A stretch of DNA of 8,114 nt from Nitriliruptoraceae bacterium (lineage in GTDB: Bacteria > Actinomycetota > Nitriliruptoria > Nitriliruptorales > Nitriliruptoraceae). Shown piece after piece: positions 1-5,548 of this stretch. Below the pieces are notes generated by a model, which worked only from the letters and a program-made list of their open reading frames with translations, did not search any database and had not been told where the DNA came from. The translations under genes were made by a program, and so were the position numbers. The stretch lies in NCBI GenBank assembly GCA_007121975.1, contig SKJO01000252.1, forward strand, positions 1-8,114. Reading direction: 5' to 3'. How positions within the stretch are numbered: the stretch's first letter is position 1; the number at the start of each line of letters is the position of its first letter.

Positions 1-338
1 ATGCGTGCGCCGGGCTGCGCGAGCATCGCCAGCGCCCCGAGGCCCGCCGCGGCGGCGAAGGCGAGCGGCGCAGCGCGGGGGGAGGCTGCCGTGCTCAGCG
101 CGCCGATCGCCAGCGCCACCACCAGCGTGCCGGCGAGCAGGGCGCTCCGGTTCGCGGTGCCCAACGAGGCGATCGCCCAGGCGACCACCGGGCCGGGCAC
201 GGCGGGGATGACGACCTGCCCGACGGCATCCAGCGGCGAGGGAACCGAGCGCCAGACCCCGGCGATCAGCTCCACGACCCCGAGCGCGAGCGCCACGCCC
301 AGCATCCCGGGCAGCATCCGGGGCAGCATCCGATGCAT
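1..338 (-). CDS. Membrane-anchored molybdopterin (sulfite-oxidase-type) oxidoreductase, N-terminal part only
   Basis: The first ~112 residues of a gene running off the left edge. The visible part is hydrophobic, with a likely membrane helix at about residues 11-29 (from MLGVALALGVVELIAG), a loop, then helices at about 66-84 and 89-107. The loop reads SPLDAVGQVVIPAVPGPV, then WAIASLGTANRSALL. This resembles the membrane leader of actinobacterial membrane-bound sulfite-oxidase-family proteins, where a SP-x-x-AVG-x-x-(V/I)I-x-x-x-P stretch is followed by a GT(A/N) loop and a long helix. The molybdopterin domain would lie outside the window, so the enzyme assignment is inferred from the leader alone. 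The family generally performs redox chemistry at a Mo cofactor on the outer face of the membrane; the substrate cannot be told. I chose ATG 338 because a perfect AGGAGG sits 5 nt upstream; ATG 341 is only 2 nt away from it and ATG 329 is 14 nt away. It is divergent from the GNAT gene. Alternative: an unrelated polytopic membrane protein. Confidence 0.68.
   Translation of the reverse strand, partial: MHRMLPRMLPGMLGVALALGVVELIAGVWRSVPSPLDAVGQVVIPAVPGPVVAWAIASLGTANRSALLAGTLVVALAIGALSTAASPRAAPLAFAAAAGLGALAMLAQPGAR
300..335 (-). repeat. Three 12-bp tandem units at the 5' end of the membrane gene
   Basis: On the plus strand three consecutive 12-bp units start at 300, 312 and 324: CAGCATCCCGGG, CAGCATCCGGGG and CAGCATCCGATG. 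Read on the minus strand they encode the repeated Met-Leu-Pro-Arg/Gly just after the start and add in-frame ATGs at 329, 317 and 305. The unit is a multiple of three, so copy-number change would not break the frame. Confidence 0.6.
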
Positions 339-343
339 CATCG

Positions 344-349
344 CCTCCT
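344..349 (-). promoter_or_regulatory. Shine-Dalgarno AGGAGG of the left-edge membrane gene
   Basis: The minus strand reads AGGAGG, a perfect anti-Shine-Dalgarno match, followed by five bases and ATG at 338. Two ATGs are adjacent (341 and 338) and the spacing favours 338. Confidence 0.7.
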
Positions 350-374
350 CGGGCCACTCGTCGAGGGGGGTTCG

Positions 375-388
375 GGGCCGATCGGCCC
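375..388. promoter_or_regulatory. Perfect 14-bp palindrome, candidate operator
   Basis: GGGCCGATCGGCCC is its own reverse complement. The symmetry resumes at 373/390 after one mismatch. It lies between two divergent starts, 37 bp from the membrane-gene start and 94 bp from the GNAT start, a common place for a dimeric regulator site. The core CCGATCGG recurs exactly in the other divergent intergenic region of the window (2750-2757). The regulator is unknown, and chance symmetry in GC-rich DNA remains possible. Confidence 0.4.
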
Positions 389-411
389 GGGTCCTGCACC
401 ACCGCCACGGG

Positions 412-417
412 TAGTCT
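412..417 (+). promoter_or_regulatory. Possible -10 element (TAGTCT) for the GNAT gene
   Basis: TAGTCT fits the TAnnnT pattern of primary-sigma -10 boxes in a very GC-rich context and would give a leader of about 60 nt before GTG 483. No good -35 hexamer is found 16-18 bp upstream. The box sits in a near-dyad, CGGGTAGTCTGCCCG (408-422), with one mismatched pair. Confidence 0.22.
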
Positions 418-470
418 GCCCGAAGGGAGCCGACAGCATCCGCCCGCCGCCGTCGGCGGCCGCCCAGCCT

Positions 471-475
471 GAGGA
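471..475 (+). promoter_or_regulatory. Shine-Dalgarno GAGGA deciding the GNAT start
   Basis: GAGGA followed by seven bases and GTG 483. This favours the GTG over the in-frame ATG at 333, which lies inside the divergent gene and would add a low-complexity proline-rich leader that looks non-coding. Confidence 0.6.
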
Positions 476-482
476 CGACACC

Positions 483-1283
483 GTGGTCGACTCCCCCGAT
501 CCTTTCGAACCGCTGCCCGACGAGTGGCATCGGCGGGTCAAGCTGCGCGACGGCACCCGGGTCCTGATCCGTCAGATCCGACCCTCCGACCGTCAGCGGC
601 TGCAGGATGGCATGGCCCGACTCTCCCCGGCGACGCGCTACCTGCGCTTCCACGCCGACGTGCGCGAGCTGTCCGAGCAGCAGCTGGACTACCTGACCCA
701 GGTCGACCACCTCGACCACGAGGCGCTGGTGGCCATCGACCTGGACCGGCCCGAGGATCCCGGGGTCGGGGTGGCCCGCTACATCCGGGAGCCCTACGAG
801 CCCGAGGTCGCCGAGGCCGCGATCACAATCGTGGACGACTACCAGGGGCAGGGGGCCGGAACGATCCTGCTGGGGGCGCTGGCCGCCCGAGCCCGCGACA
901 ACGGCGTGCGCCTGTTCCGCAACTACGTGCTCGAGGGCAACCACGGCATGCTCGAGGTGTTCGACCACCTCGGGGCCGAGCGCCACTGGCAGGAGTCCTC
1001 GCGGCTGTGGTGCGTGGACCTGCGGGTGCCCGAACGCGAGGAGGACCTGCCCAACTCACCCGCTGGGCGCGCGTTCCTCAACGCCGCCCGGCAGGATCAT
1101 GCGCGCAGCGGGCGGCTGGTCAGCCTGTTCCCCCCGATCTGGGACCTCATCTCGCGCCGCCGCGAGCGCGAGCCGGACGACGAACCCGCCACCCCGGACG
1201 AGCGGGTCCGTGCCCCCGGGGAGGATCCGCTGGTCGAGGCGTTCCGTGACCACGGCCTCGACGAGGATCTCGGGCTGCGCTGA
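483..1283 (+). CDS. GNAT-family N-acetyltransferase with C-terminal extension
   Basis: A 266-residue protein (GTG start) with one GNAT domain at about residues 18-180. It opens with LRDGTRVLIRQIRPSDRQRL, then LSPATRYLRF (48-57), a pattern seen in bacterial RimJ/RimL-like and Pat-type lysine acetyltransferases. Motif A is visible as VDDYQGQGAGTILL (117-130); its Q-x-x-G-x-G core (121-126) binds the acetyl-CoA pyrophosphate. NGVRLFRNYVLEGNHGMLEVF (140-160) forms the second half of the fold, with an Asn-x-x-Met late in the domain. The acyl acceptor, protein lysine or small molecule, cannot be told. Unlike mycobacterial Pat there is no cyclic-nucleotide-binding domain. Residues ~181-266 form a tail: a helical stretch (LFPPIWDLISRRRERE, 215-230), then charged, probably disordered sequence. 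The gene is monocistronic, divergent from the membrane gene and convergent with the M23 gene. Confidence 0.9.
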   Translation: MVDSPDPFEPLPDEWHRRVKLRDGTRVLIRQIRPSDRQRLQDGMARLSPATRYLRFHADVRELSEQQLDYLTQVDHLDHEALVAIDLDRPEDPGVGVARYIREPYEPEVAEAAITIVDDYQGQGAGTILLGALAARARDNGVRLFRNYVLEGNHGMLEVFDHLGAERHWQESSRLWCVDLRVPEREEDLPNSPAGRAFLNAARQDHARSGRLVSLFPPIWDLISRRREREPDDEPATPDERVRAPGEDPLVEAFRDHGLDEDLGLR

Positions 1284-1301
1284 ACCGCCGCGCGTTCAGC
1301 G
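1278..1301. terminator. Hairpin containing both convergent stop codons, possible bidirectional terminator
   Basis: CGCTGAAC (1278-1285) and GTTCAGCG (1294-1301) form a perfect 8-bp stem around an 8-nt loop. The left arm contains the TGA of the GNAT gene (1281-1283) and the right arm the complement of the TGA of the M23 gene (1296-1298). No T-tract follows on either side, so it is not a canonical intrinsic terminator. Tractless hairpins between convergent genes are often proposed as terminators in high-GC actinobacteria. The symmetry is seen; the function is inferred. Confidence 0.45.
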
Positions 1302-2651
1302 GCACACCGGGCTGATCGTCGGCCAGGGGTTGACCCAGCTCCCGCCGTAGCGCCGACCCAGGTGCAGGTGCGGCGGGGTGCCTCGCGCGTTCCCGGTGTT
1401 GCCCACGGTGCCGATCGTCTGCCCCTGCACGACCGGGCTTCCGACCCCGAGTCCCGCAGCGATGGTGTGCAGGTGCGCGTTGTACCACTCGCTGCCGTCG
1501 GCGATGCGGTAGGTGAGGGTGATGCCACCGAGCCGGCTGGGACGACCCGGCGGGTTGGTGCGCACCACCACCCCGTCACCGACCGCGACCACGGGCGTGC
1601 CCCGGCTGGCGAACAGGTCGTTGCCCTGGTGGGTGCGACCGCCGGAGCGCGGGAAGCCCCAGTCGTTGATGAAGTCGCGTCCTGCGACCACGCCCGGCAC
1701 GGGGCACAGGATGCCTCCGGGGACGGGCGGACCACCCTGGGCGCCGGCGGCAGCGGCAGCCGCCAGCGCGGCCGCGCGCCGGGCCTCCTCCTCCTCGCGG
1801 GCACGCTGCTCGGCCAACGCCTGGCGCAGCTCGCGCTCGCGGGCCTCCACCCGGGTCACCGTGTCCTCGAGCTGGCTGGCCGAGATCTGCAGGTTGTCGA
1901 GCAGCTCCCGCTGACGCCGCTCGTCGCGGGTGATCTCCTCGGCGATGTGCGTCGCCTGCTCCCGCAGCTGCTCGACGGCCGTGAGCGTGTCGGCGGCCTC
2001 GAGTGCGGCCTGGACCGCGGCGGCGCGCGCCCGGGCGGCGTCGTCGGCGAGCTCCTCGCGCTGCTCGCGCAGCGCCGCGACCCGGTGCACGGTGGCCTCC
2101 TGATCGTCCACGACGACCTGCAGGTGGCGCATCCCGACCGAGAAGCGGTTGGGATCCTCCGCCCGGCGCAGCAGCTCGAGCATCGCCGATCCGCGCACGC
2201 CACCGATCGTGCCGTACTTGAACCCGTCGACCACCTGCTGGTCGAACACCGCCTCCTGCGTGGCGAGTTCGTGCTCGGCCTCGACGCGGCGCTGCTCGGC
2301 GAGCTCGTGCTCGGCCTCGGCCCGATCCTGCTCGGCCCGGGCGTCGACCAGGGCCTCCTCGGCGAGCATGACCTGGCCCTCGGCGGCCACGAGTCGTGCC
2401 CGGGCGTCCTCGAGGGCCACGCCCACCGACGCGAGCTCCTCCTCGGCCGCCCGGATCTCGGAGCGCACGCCCGACAGCTCCTCGCTGCGCTGTCGCGCCT
2501 CGGCGGCGGCCTGCTCGACCTCGCGGATCAGCTCACCGCTGCTCGGAGCGGTGCGGGCGGGACCGACCGGCACCAGCAGCGCCACCGCGACGACCGCCGC
2601 GAGCAGCGCAGAGCGACGCCACGGGCGGATTCTCGGCACCGCTGGACGCAT
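1296..2651 (-). CDS. Secreted coiled-coil M23 (LytM-type) metallopeptidase
   Basis: A 451-residue envelope protein. Residues 1-35 are a signal peptide: basic RIRPWRRS, hydrophobic ALLAAVVAVALLVPVG, then a likely cleavage near ARTA. Residues ~38-290 are Glu/Ala/Arg-rich coiled coil, interrupted at about 143-178 by KYGTIGG...LELLRRAEDPNRF, as in EnvC/RipA-like hydrolase partners. An alanine-rich linker (~293-304) leads to the peptidase domain (~316-450). Zinc ligands H341 and D345 lie in HQGND, with H430 in HLHLG (428-432); H393 (NAHLH) and H428 are the usual catalytic histidines. All are present, so it is probably an active peptidoglycan cross-bridge endopeptidase for growth or division, perhaps restrained by the coiled coil. 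C316 and C450, the only cysteines, bracket the domain and may form a disulfide. ATG 2651 is preferred over GTG 2654 because TGAGG (2656-2660) lies 4 nt before the ATG but only 1 nt before the GTG. Likely monocistronic. Confidence 0.93.
   Translation of the reverse strand: MRPAVPRIRPWRRSALLAAVVAVALLVPVGPARTAPSSGELIREVEQAAAEARQRSEELSGVRSEIRAAEEELASVGVALEDARARLVAAEGQVMLAEEALVDARAEQDRAEAEHELAEQRRVEAEHELATQEAVFDQQVVDGFKYGTIGGVRGSAMLELLRRAEDPNRFSVGMRHLQVVVDDQEATVHRVAALREQREELADDAARARAAAVQAALEAADTLTAVEQLREQATHIAEEITRDERRQRELLDNLQISASQLEDTVTRVEARERELRQALAEQRAREEEEARRAAALAAAAAAGAQGGPPVPGGILCPVPGVVAGRDFINDWGFPRSGGRTHQGNDLFASRGTPVVAVGDGVVVRTNPPGRPSRLGGITLTYRIADGSEWYNAHLHTIAAGLGVGSPVVQGQTIGTVGNTGNARGTPPHLHLGRRYGGSWVNPWPTISPVCR
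2250..2321 (-). repeat. 12-residue tandem duplication in the M23 coiled coil
   Basis: Two adjacent 36-bp units encode AEAEHELAEQRR (residues 111-122) and VEAEHELATQEA (123-134), identical at 8 of 12 positions. This looks like an old internal duplication extending the coiled coil without shifting frame. Confidence 0.55.
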
Positions 2652-2748
2652 CACGCCTCACAACTCACGTCGCATGTCACGGCCGCATCCCCGGGAGCGT
2701 ACACGCGCCACGTCGCCCGACCCAGAACCTGCGGTCCACGACCCGTGT

Positions 2749-2758
2749 CCCGATCGGG
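2749..2758. promoter_or_regulatory. 10-bp palindrome CCCGATCGGG, candidate operator
   Basis: A perfect palindrome upstream of the predicted AtuA-family promoter and between divergent starts. It shares the core CCGATCGG with the longer palindrome at 375-388. By eye the octamer occurs exactly only at these two places in the window, both non-coding. Confidence 0.35.
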
Positions 2759-2796
2759 CGCGGCTGAACGATTCCCCCGGAGACGTTCCGCGCCGC

Positions 2797-2802
2797 TACG
2801 GT
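2797..2802 (+). promoter_or_regulatory. Possible -10 element (TACGGT) for the AtuA-family gene
   Basis: TACGGT fits TAnnnT and would give a leader of roughly 20-25 nt before ATG 2832. TTCCCC at 2772-2777 is a weak -35 candidate with a 19-bp spacer. Weak evidence only. Confidence 0.25.
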
Positions 2803-2831
2803 GGGCCAAGGACCGACGCTCAGGGTGCAGC

Positions 2832-4631
2832 ATGCGCGACGAGGTGCTCCGGATCGGCAACGCCTCCGGGTTCTACGGCGACCGGCACGAGGCCGCCCGC
2901 GAGCTGGTCGAGGGTGGGCCGCTGGACGTGCTCACCGGCGACTACCTCGCCGAGCTGACCATGCTGATCCTGTGGCGGGCCCGCCAGAAAGCTCCCGAGA
3001 CCGGCTACGCCCGCAGCTTCCTGCGCCAGATGCGCGAGGTGCTGCGCCCCTGCCTCGACCGGGGGGTGCGGGTGGTGGTCAACGCCGGCGGGCTGAACCC
3101 CGCCGGACTCGCCGCCGCGCTGCGTGAGCTGGCCGGCGAGCTCGGCCTCGACGTGCGCGTCGCCCACGTCGAGGGCGACGACCTGCTGCCCCGACTCGAG
3201 GAGCTCACGGCGGCGGGCCACGGACTCGAGCACCTCGCCACCGGCGCGCCGCTGTCCTCGCTGGGGGTGCCCCCGCTGACCGCCAACGCCTACCTCGGCG
3301 GCTTCGGCATCGCCGAGGCGCTGGACCAGGGCGCCGAGGTGGTGGTGACCGGCCGGGTGACCGACGCCTCGCTGGTGGTGGGGCCCGCCATCCACCGCTT
3401 CGGCTGGCAGCGCAGCGACCTCGACGCGCTCGCCGGCGCGGTGGTGGCCGGACACGTCATCGAGTGCGGCGCCCAGGCCACCGGCGGCAACTACGCGTTC
3501 TTCCACGAGGTCCCGGGCCTCGAGCACGTCGGCTTCCCGATCGCCGAACTGCACCCCGACGGCAGCAGCGTGATCACCAAGCACGAGGGCACCGGTGGGC
3601 TGGTGTCGGTCGGCACCGTCACCGCGCAGCTGCTCTACGAGATCGGCGGCCCCCGCTACGCCAACCCGGACGTCACCGCCCGGTTCGACACCATCCGGCT
3701 GCAGGCCGAGGGAGCGGACCGCGTGCGCATCGACGGCGTGCGGGGCGAGCCGCCGCCACCCGAGCTCAAGGTGGCCATCAACACCCTGGGCGGGTTCCGA
3801 AACCGCGCGACGTTCGTGCTGACCGGACTGGACATCCCGGCCAAGGCCGACCTGGTGCGCCGCCAGCTCGCGGCGCGCATCGACCTCGACGCGCTCGACG
3901 AGGTGGACTGGCGCCTGGTCCGCTCCGACCATGCCGATGCCGAGACCAACGCCGCGGCGACGGCGACGCTGACGCTCACCGTCAAGCACCACGACCCGAC
4001 CGCGATCGGCCGGCACGGGTTCGCCGACGCCTGCGTCGCGATCGGGCTGGCCAGCTACCCCGGCTTCACCCTGACCGCGCCACCGGCCGACGCCGAGCCC
4101 TTCGGCCGCTACTGGCCGGCCCTGGTCCCCGCGACCGAGGTCGACGAGGTGGTGGTCGGACCCGACGGCGCGTCCACCCGGTTGCCCTCGGCGGGCGCGG
4201 AACATGGCGTGGCGCTGGCCGACCGACCGGCCCTCGAGCCCGCGACGGCCGGGACCGGGCCCGCCCCGGAAGGGGCCACCCGGTGGGTCGCGCTGGGCAC
4301 CCTGGTCGGTGCCCGGTCGGGCGACAAGGGCGGGGACGCCAACATCGGGCTGTGGGTGCGCGACCCGAGCCACCTCGGCTGGCTCGAGCACGTCGCCGGG
4401 ACCCCGGCCGCGGTGCGCCGCCTGCTGCCCGAGGCCGCGGAGCTCGACATCAGCGTGCACCGCCTGCCGAACCTGCTCGCGGTCAACGTCGTCGTGCACG
4501 GGCTGCTCGGTGACGGGGTGGCCTCGGCGACCCGCCCCGATCCGCAGGCCAAGGGGCTCGGGGAGTACCTGCGCTCCCGGCTGGTGGACGTCCCCACCGT
4601 CCTGCTCGACGCTCAGCTCGAGGCGCGGTAG
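2832..4631 (+). CDS. AtuA-family protein (acyclic terpene utilization type), two-domain
   Basis: A 599-residue cytosolic protein with the full two-domain AtuA layout. The N-terminal DUF1446-type domain (about 5-440) begins LRIGNASGFYGDR and contains VVVNAGGLNPAGLA (81-94), VTGRVTDASLVVGPA (172-186) and GHVIECGAQATGGNYAFF (207-224). The C-terminal AtuA-like domain (about 485-590) carries LVGARSGDKGGDANIGLWVR (491-510) and NLLAVNVVVHGLLG (547-560). A low-complexity linker (~445-482) joins them. The family is named after a gene in the Pseudomonas acyclic terpene (citronellol/geraniol) cluster, but its reaction is not established; in other bacteria it is often found beside acyl-CoA carboxylase and dehydrogenase genes. 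No such neighbour is visible here. ATG 2832 has a weak AGGG (2822-2825) six bases upstream and sits right before the conserved N-terminus. The frame is open upstream to 1362, but that stretch is antisense to the M23 gene. The 3' end overlaps the convergent SWIM gene by 19 bp. Confidence 0.92.
   Translation: MRDEVLRIGNASGFYGDRHEAARELVEGGPLDVLTGDYLAELTMLILWRARQKAPETGYARSFLRQMREVLRPCLDRGVRVVVNAGGLNPAGLAAALRELAGELGLDVRVAHVEGDDLLPRLEELTAAGHGLEHLATGAPLSSLGVPPLTANAYLGGFGIAEALDQGAEVVVTGRVTDASLVVGPAIHRFGWQRSDLDALAGAVVAGHVIECGAQATGGNYAFFHEVPGLEHVGFPIAELHPDGSSVITKHEGTGGLVSVGTVTAQLLYEIGGPRYANPDVTARFDTIRLQAEGADRVRIDGVRGEPPPPELKVAINTLGGFRNRATFVLTGLDIPAKADLVRRQLAARIDLDALDEVDWRLVRSDHADAETNAAATATLTLTVKHHDPTAIGRHGFADACVAIGLASYPGFTLTAPPADAEPFGRYWPALVPATEVDEVVVGPDGASTRLPSAGAEHGVALADRPALEPATAGTGPAPEGATRWVALGTLVGARSGDKGGDANIGLWVRDPSHLGWLEHVAGTPAAVRRLLPEAAELDISVHRLPNLLAVNVVVHGLLGDGVASATRPDPQAKGLGEYLRSRLVDVPTVLLDAQLEAR
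4613..4631. other. 19-bp convergent overlap of two coding ends
   Basis: The AtuA-family gene ends with TAG at 4629-4631, and the SWIM gene on the opposite strand ends with TGA at 4615-4613. Both ends look genuine because each frame is well coding up to its stop. No room remains for a separate terminator, so transcripts from the two sides should overlap. Confidence 0.8.
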
Positions 4632-5548
4632 CGCGTGCGCTCGCCGCTGCCGGTGCGCAGCACGGCCCCGGTCGTGAACAGCGCGTCGAGCCGGGCGGCG
4701 ACCTCGTCGGGCGCGTGGCCGAGCGCGGCCGCCAACGAGGCCACGCTCGCCACCCGCTGAGCGCGGAGCTCGGCGAGCAGCACCTCCTCCTCGGCGGCCT
4801 CGGCGCCGTCGCCGGCGGCCAGGCGCCAGGCCGTGGCGGCGGCCCGCTCGACCGCGTCGACCAGCGGGGTGAGGTCCTCCACCCCGGGGGGCTCCCCGAG
4901 ATGCTCGAGCAGCGCCGCCGGGTCGACGACCGGGGCCGGATGCAGCTCGATCGCGTCGAGGTCGGCACGCGCGGCCTCGAGCCCGGCGGACACGTCCACC
5001 TGCTCGAGCAGGGGGCGGGCGAGGCCGCCGCCGCGTTCGGCCCGCACCGCATGCAGCAGGTCCTCACGACTGCGCCCCCGCAGCACCAGCAGCAACGTGG
5101 GGGTGCGGTCCAGGCGCAGGGCGGCGGCGACGTGCACGGCCGCGAGGTGCCGGCAGGGAGTCAGCGTGGGCGCACAGCTGCAGCGCATCGTCAGCTGCTC
5201 GGTCGTGGGGATCAGAGGGACCCCCACCGTCGCGAACAGCTCGAGGGCCTCGATCGGCAGCTGCCCGTCGAGCAGCGCGGCGGTGAAGCGCACCTCGGAG
5301 GCCAGCGCCTCCACGGCCGCGGCCCACACCGCATCGTCGGGAACCGGCCAGACGCACTCCGCCCGGACGTCGGTGAGCCGGTCGTCGCGGACCCGCCCGG
5401 CGATGCGCCCCGGTTCGATCACCAGATCGGTCACCGCACCCCGCCGCGCCAAGGCCTGCCCGCGCTGCACGTCACGGGCCACCGCCGGTGGTCCGCTGGT
5501 CAGCACCTCGCGCCACCGCGCACCCCACCCCGGAGCGTCGCTGCTCAC
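4613..5548 (-). CDS. SWIM zinc-finger protein, partner of the adjacent SNF2 helicase
   Basis: A 311-residue protein (GTG start) with a SWIM zinc finger at about residues 108-145. The C-x-C-x6-C-x-H ligands are C123, C125, C132 and H134, within MRCSCAPTLTPCRHLAAV. SWIM domains are known or proposed to mediate DNA or protein contacts. The N-terminal part (WGARWREVLTSGP, then DVQRGQALARRGAVTDLVI) resembles the conserved lead-in of actinobacterial SWIM proteins. Residues ~252-310 look like a winged helix: EEEVLLAELRAQ, SVASLAAALG, DEVAARLDALFTTGAV, then a wing-like LRTGSGERTRYRAS. The gene overlaps the helicase stop by 4 bp (GTGA), with GGGAGG 6 nt before the start, so the two are co-transcribed and probably translationally coupled. 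I recall the same pairing in Mycobacterium tuberculosis (HelZ, Rv2101, beside Rv2102). A role as nucleic-acid-targeting subunit of the helicase is inferred. Confidence 0.9.
   Translation of the reverse strand: MSSDAPGWGARWREVLTSGPPAVARDVQRGQALARRGAVTDLVIEPGRIAGRVRDDRLTDVRAECVWPVPDDAVWAAAVEALASEVRFTAALLDGQLPIEALELFATVGVPLIPTTEQLTMRCSCAPTLTPCRHLAAVHVAAALRLDRTPTLLLVLRGRSREDLLHAVRAERGGGLARPLLEQVDVSAGLEAARADLDAIELHPAPVVDPAALLEHLGEPPGVEDLTPLVDAVERAAATAWRLAAGDGAEAAEEEVLLAELRAQRVASVASLAAALGHAPDEVAARLDALFTTGAVLRTGSGERTRYRASS
5545..5548 (-). other. GTGA stop/start overlap coupling helicase and SWIM genes
   Basis: On the minus strand GTGA contains the SWIM start GTG (5548-5546) and the helicase stop TGA (5547-5545). 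This 4-bp overlap is a standard sign of an operon with translational coupling. Confidence 0.9.

Larger units (their letters stand above)
339..482. other. Divergent intergenic region between membrane gene and GNAT gene
   Basis: A 144-bp region between two divergent starts, so promoters for both genes should lie here. It contains a perfect 14-bp palindrome (375-388), a weak plus-strand -10 candidate (412-417) and Shine-Dalgarno sequences at both ends. I see no convincing minus-strand promoter hexamers and no riboswitch or small RNA. Confidence 0.6.
2652..2831. other. Divergent intergenic region between M23 and AtuA-family genes
   Basis: A 180-bp region that should hold promoters for both genes. 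It contains the palindrome CCCGATCGGG (2749-2758), a plus-strand -10 candidate (2797-2802), and CACGTCGC twice (2666-2673 and 2709-2716, starts 43 bp apart). A minus-strand TACGCT (2696-2701) could be a -10 for the M23 gene, but its -35 is poor. No RNA gene is apparent. Confidence 0.6.

Noticed and set aside
1..414. Plus-strand 137-residue open frame at the left edge
   Set aside because: Ser/Ala/Pro-rich translation without structure. The minus strand here encodes a membrane protein with a perfect Shine-Dalgarno and family-like sequence.
333..482. Upstream ATG (333) as the GNAT start, adding 50 residues
   Set aside because: It would overlap the divergent gene's start, has no Shine-Dalgarno, and encodes a proline/glycine-rich leader unlike the family. 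GTG 483 has GAGGA at good spacing.
1362..2831. Plus-strand open frame continuous with the AtuA-family gene, suggesting a 1089-residue fusion protein
   Set aside because: It is exactly antisense to the M23 gene, which has a signal peptide, coiled coil and all catalytic residues. The translated stretch resembles no domain, and AtuA conservation begins at 2832. GC-rich antisense frames commonly lack stops.
2820..4499. 559-residue minus-strand open frame opposite the AtuA-family gene
   Set aside because: It mirrors the AtuA gene codons, is rich in Gly, Val, His and Gln with no recognisable domain, and would overlap a clearly conserved protein throughout.
4631..4642. AGCGC/GCGCT inverted repeat just after the AtuA stop as a terminator
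   Set aside because: Only five pairs with a two-base loop, too tight to fold, and such short symmetry is frequent in this composition.
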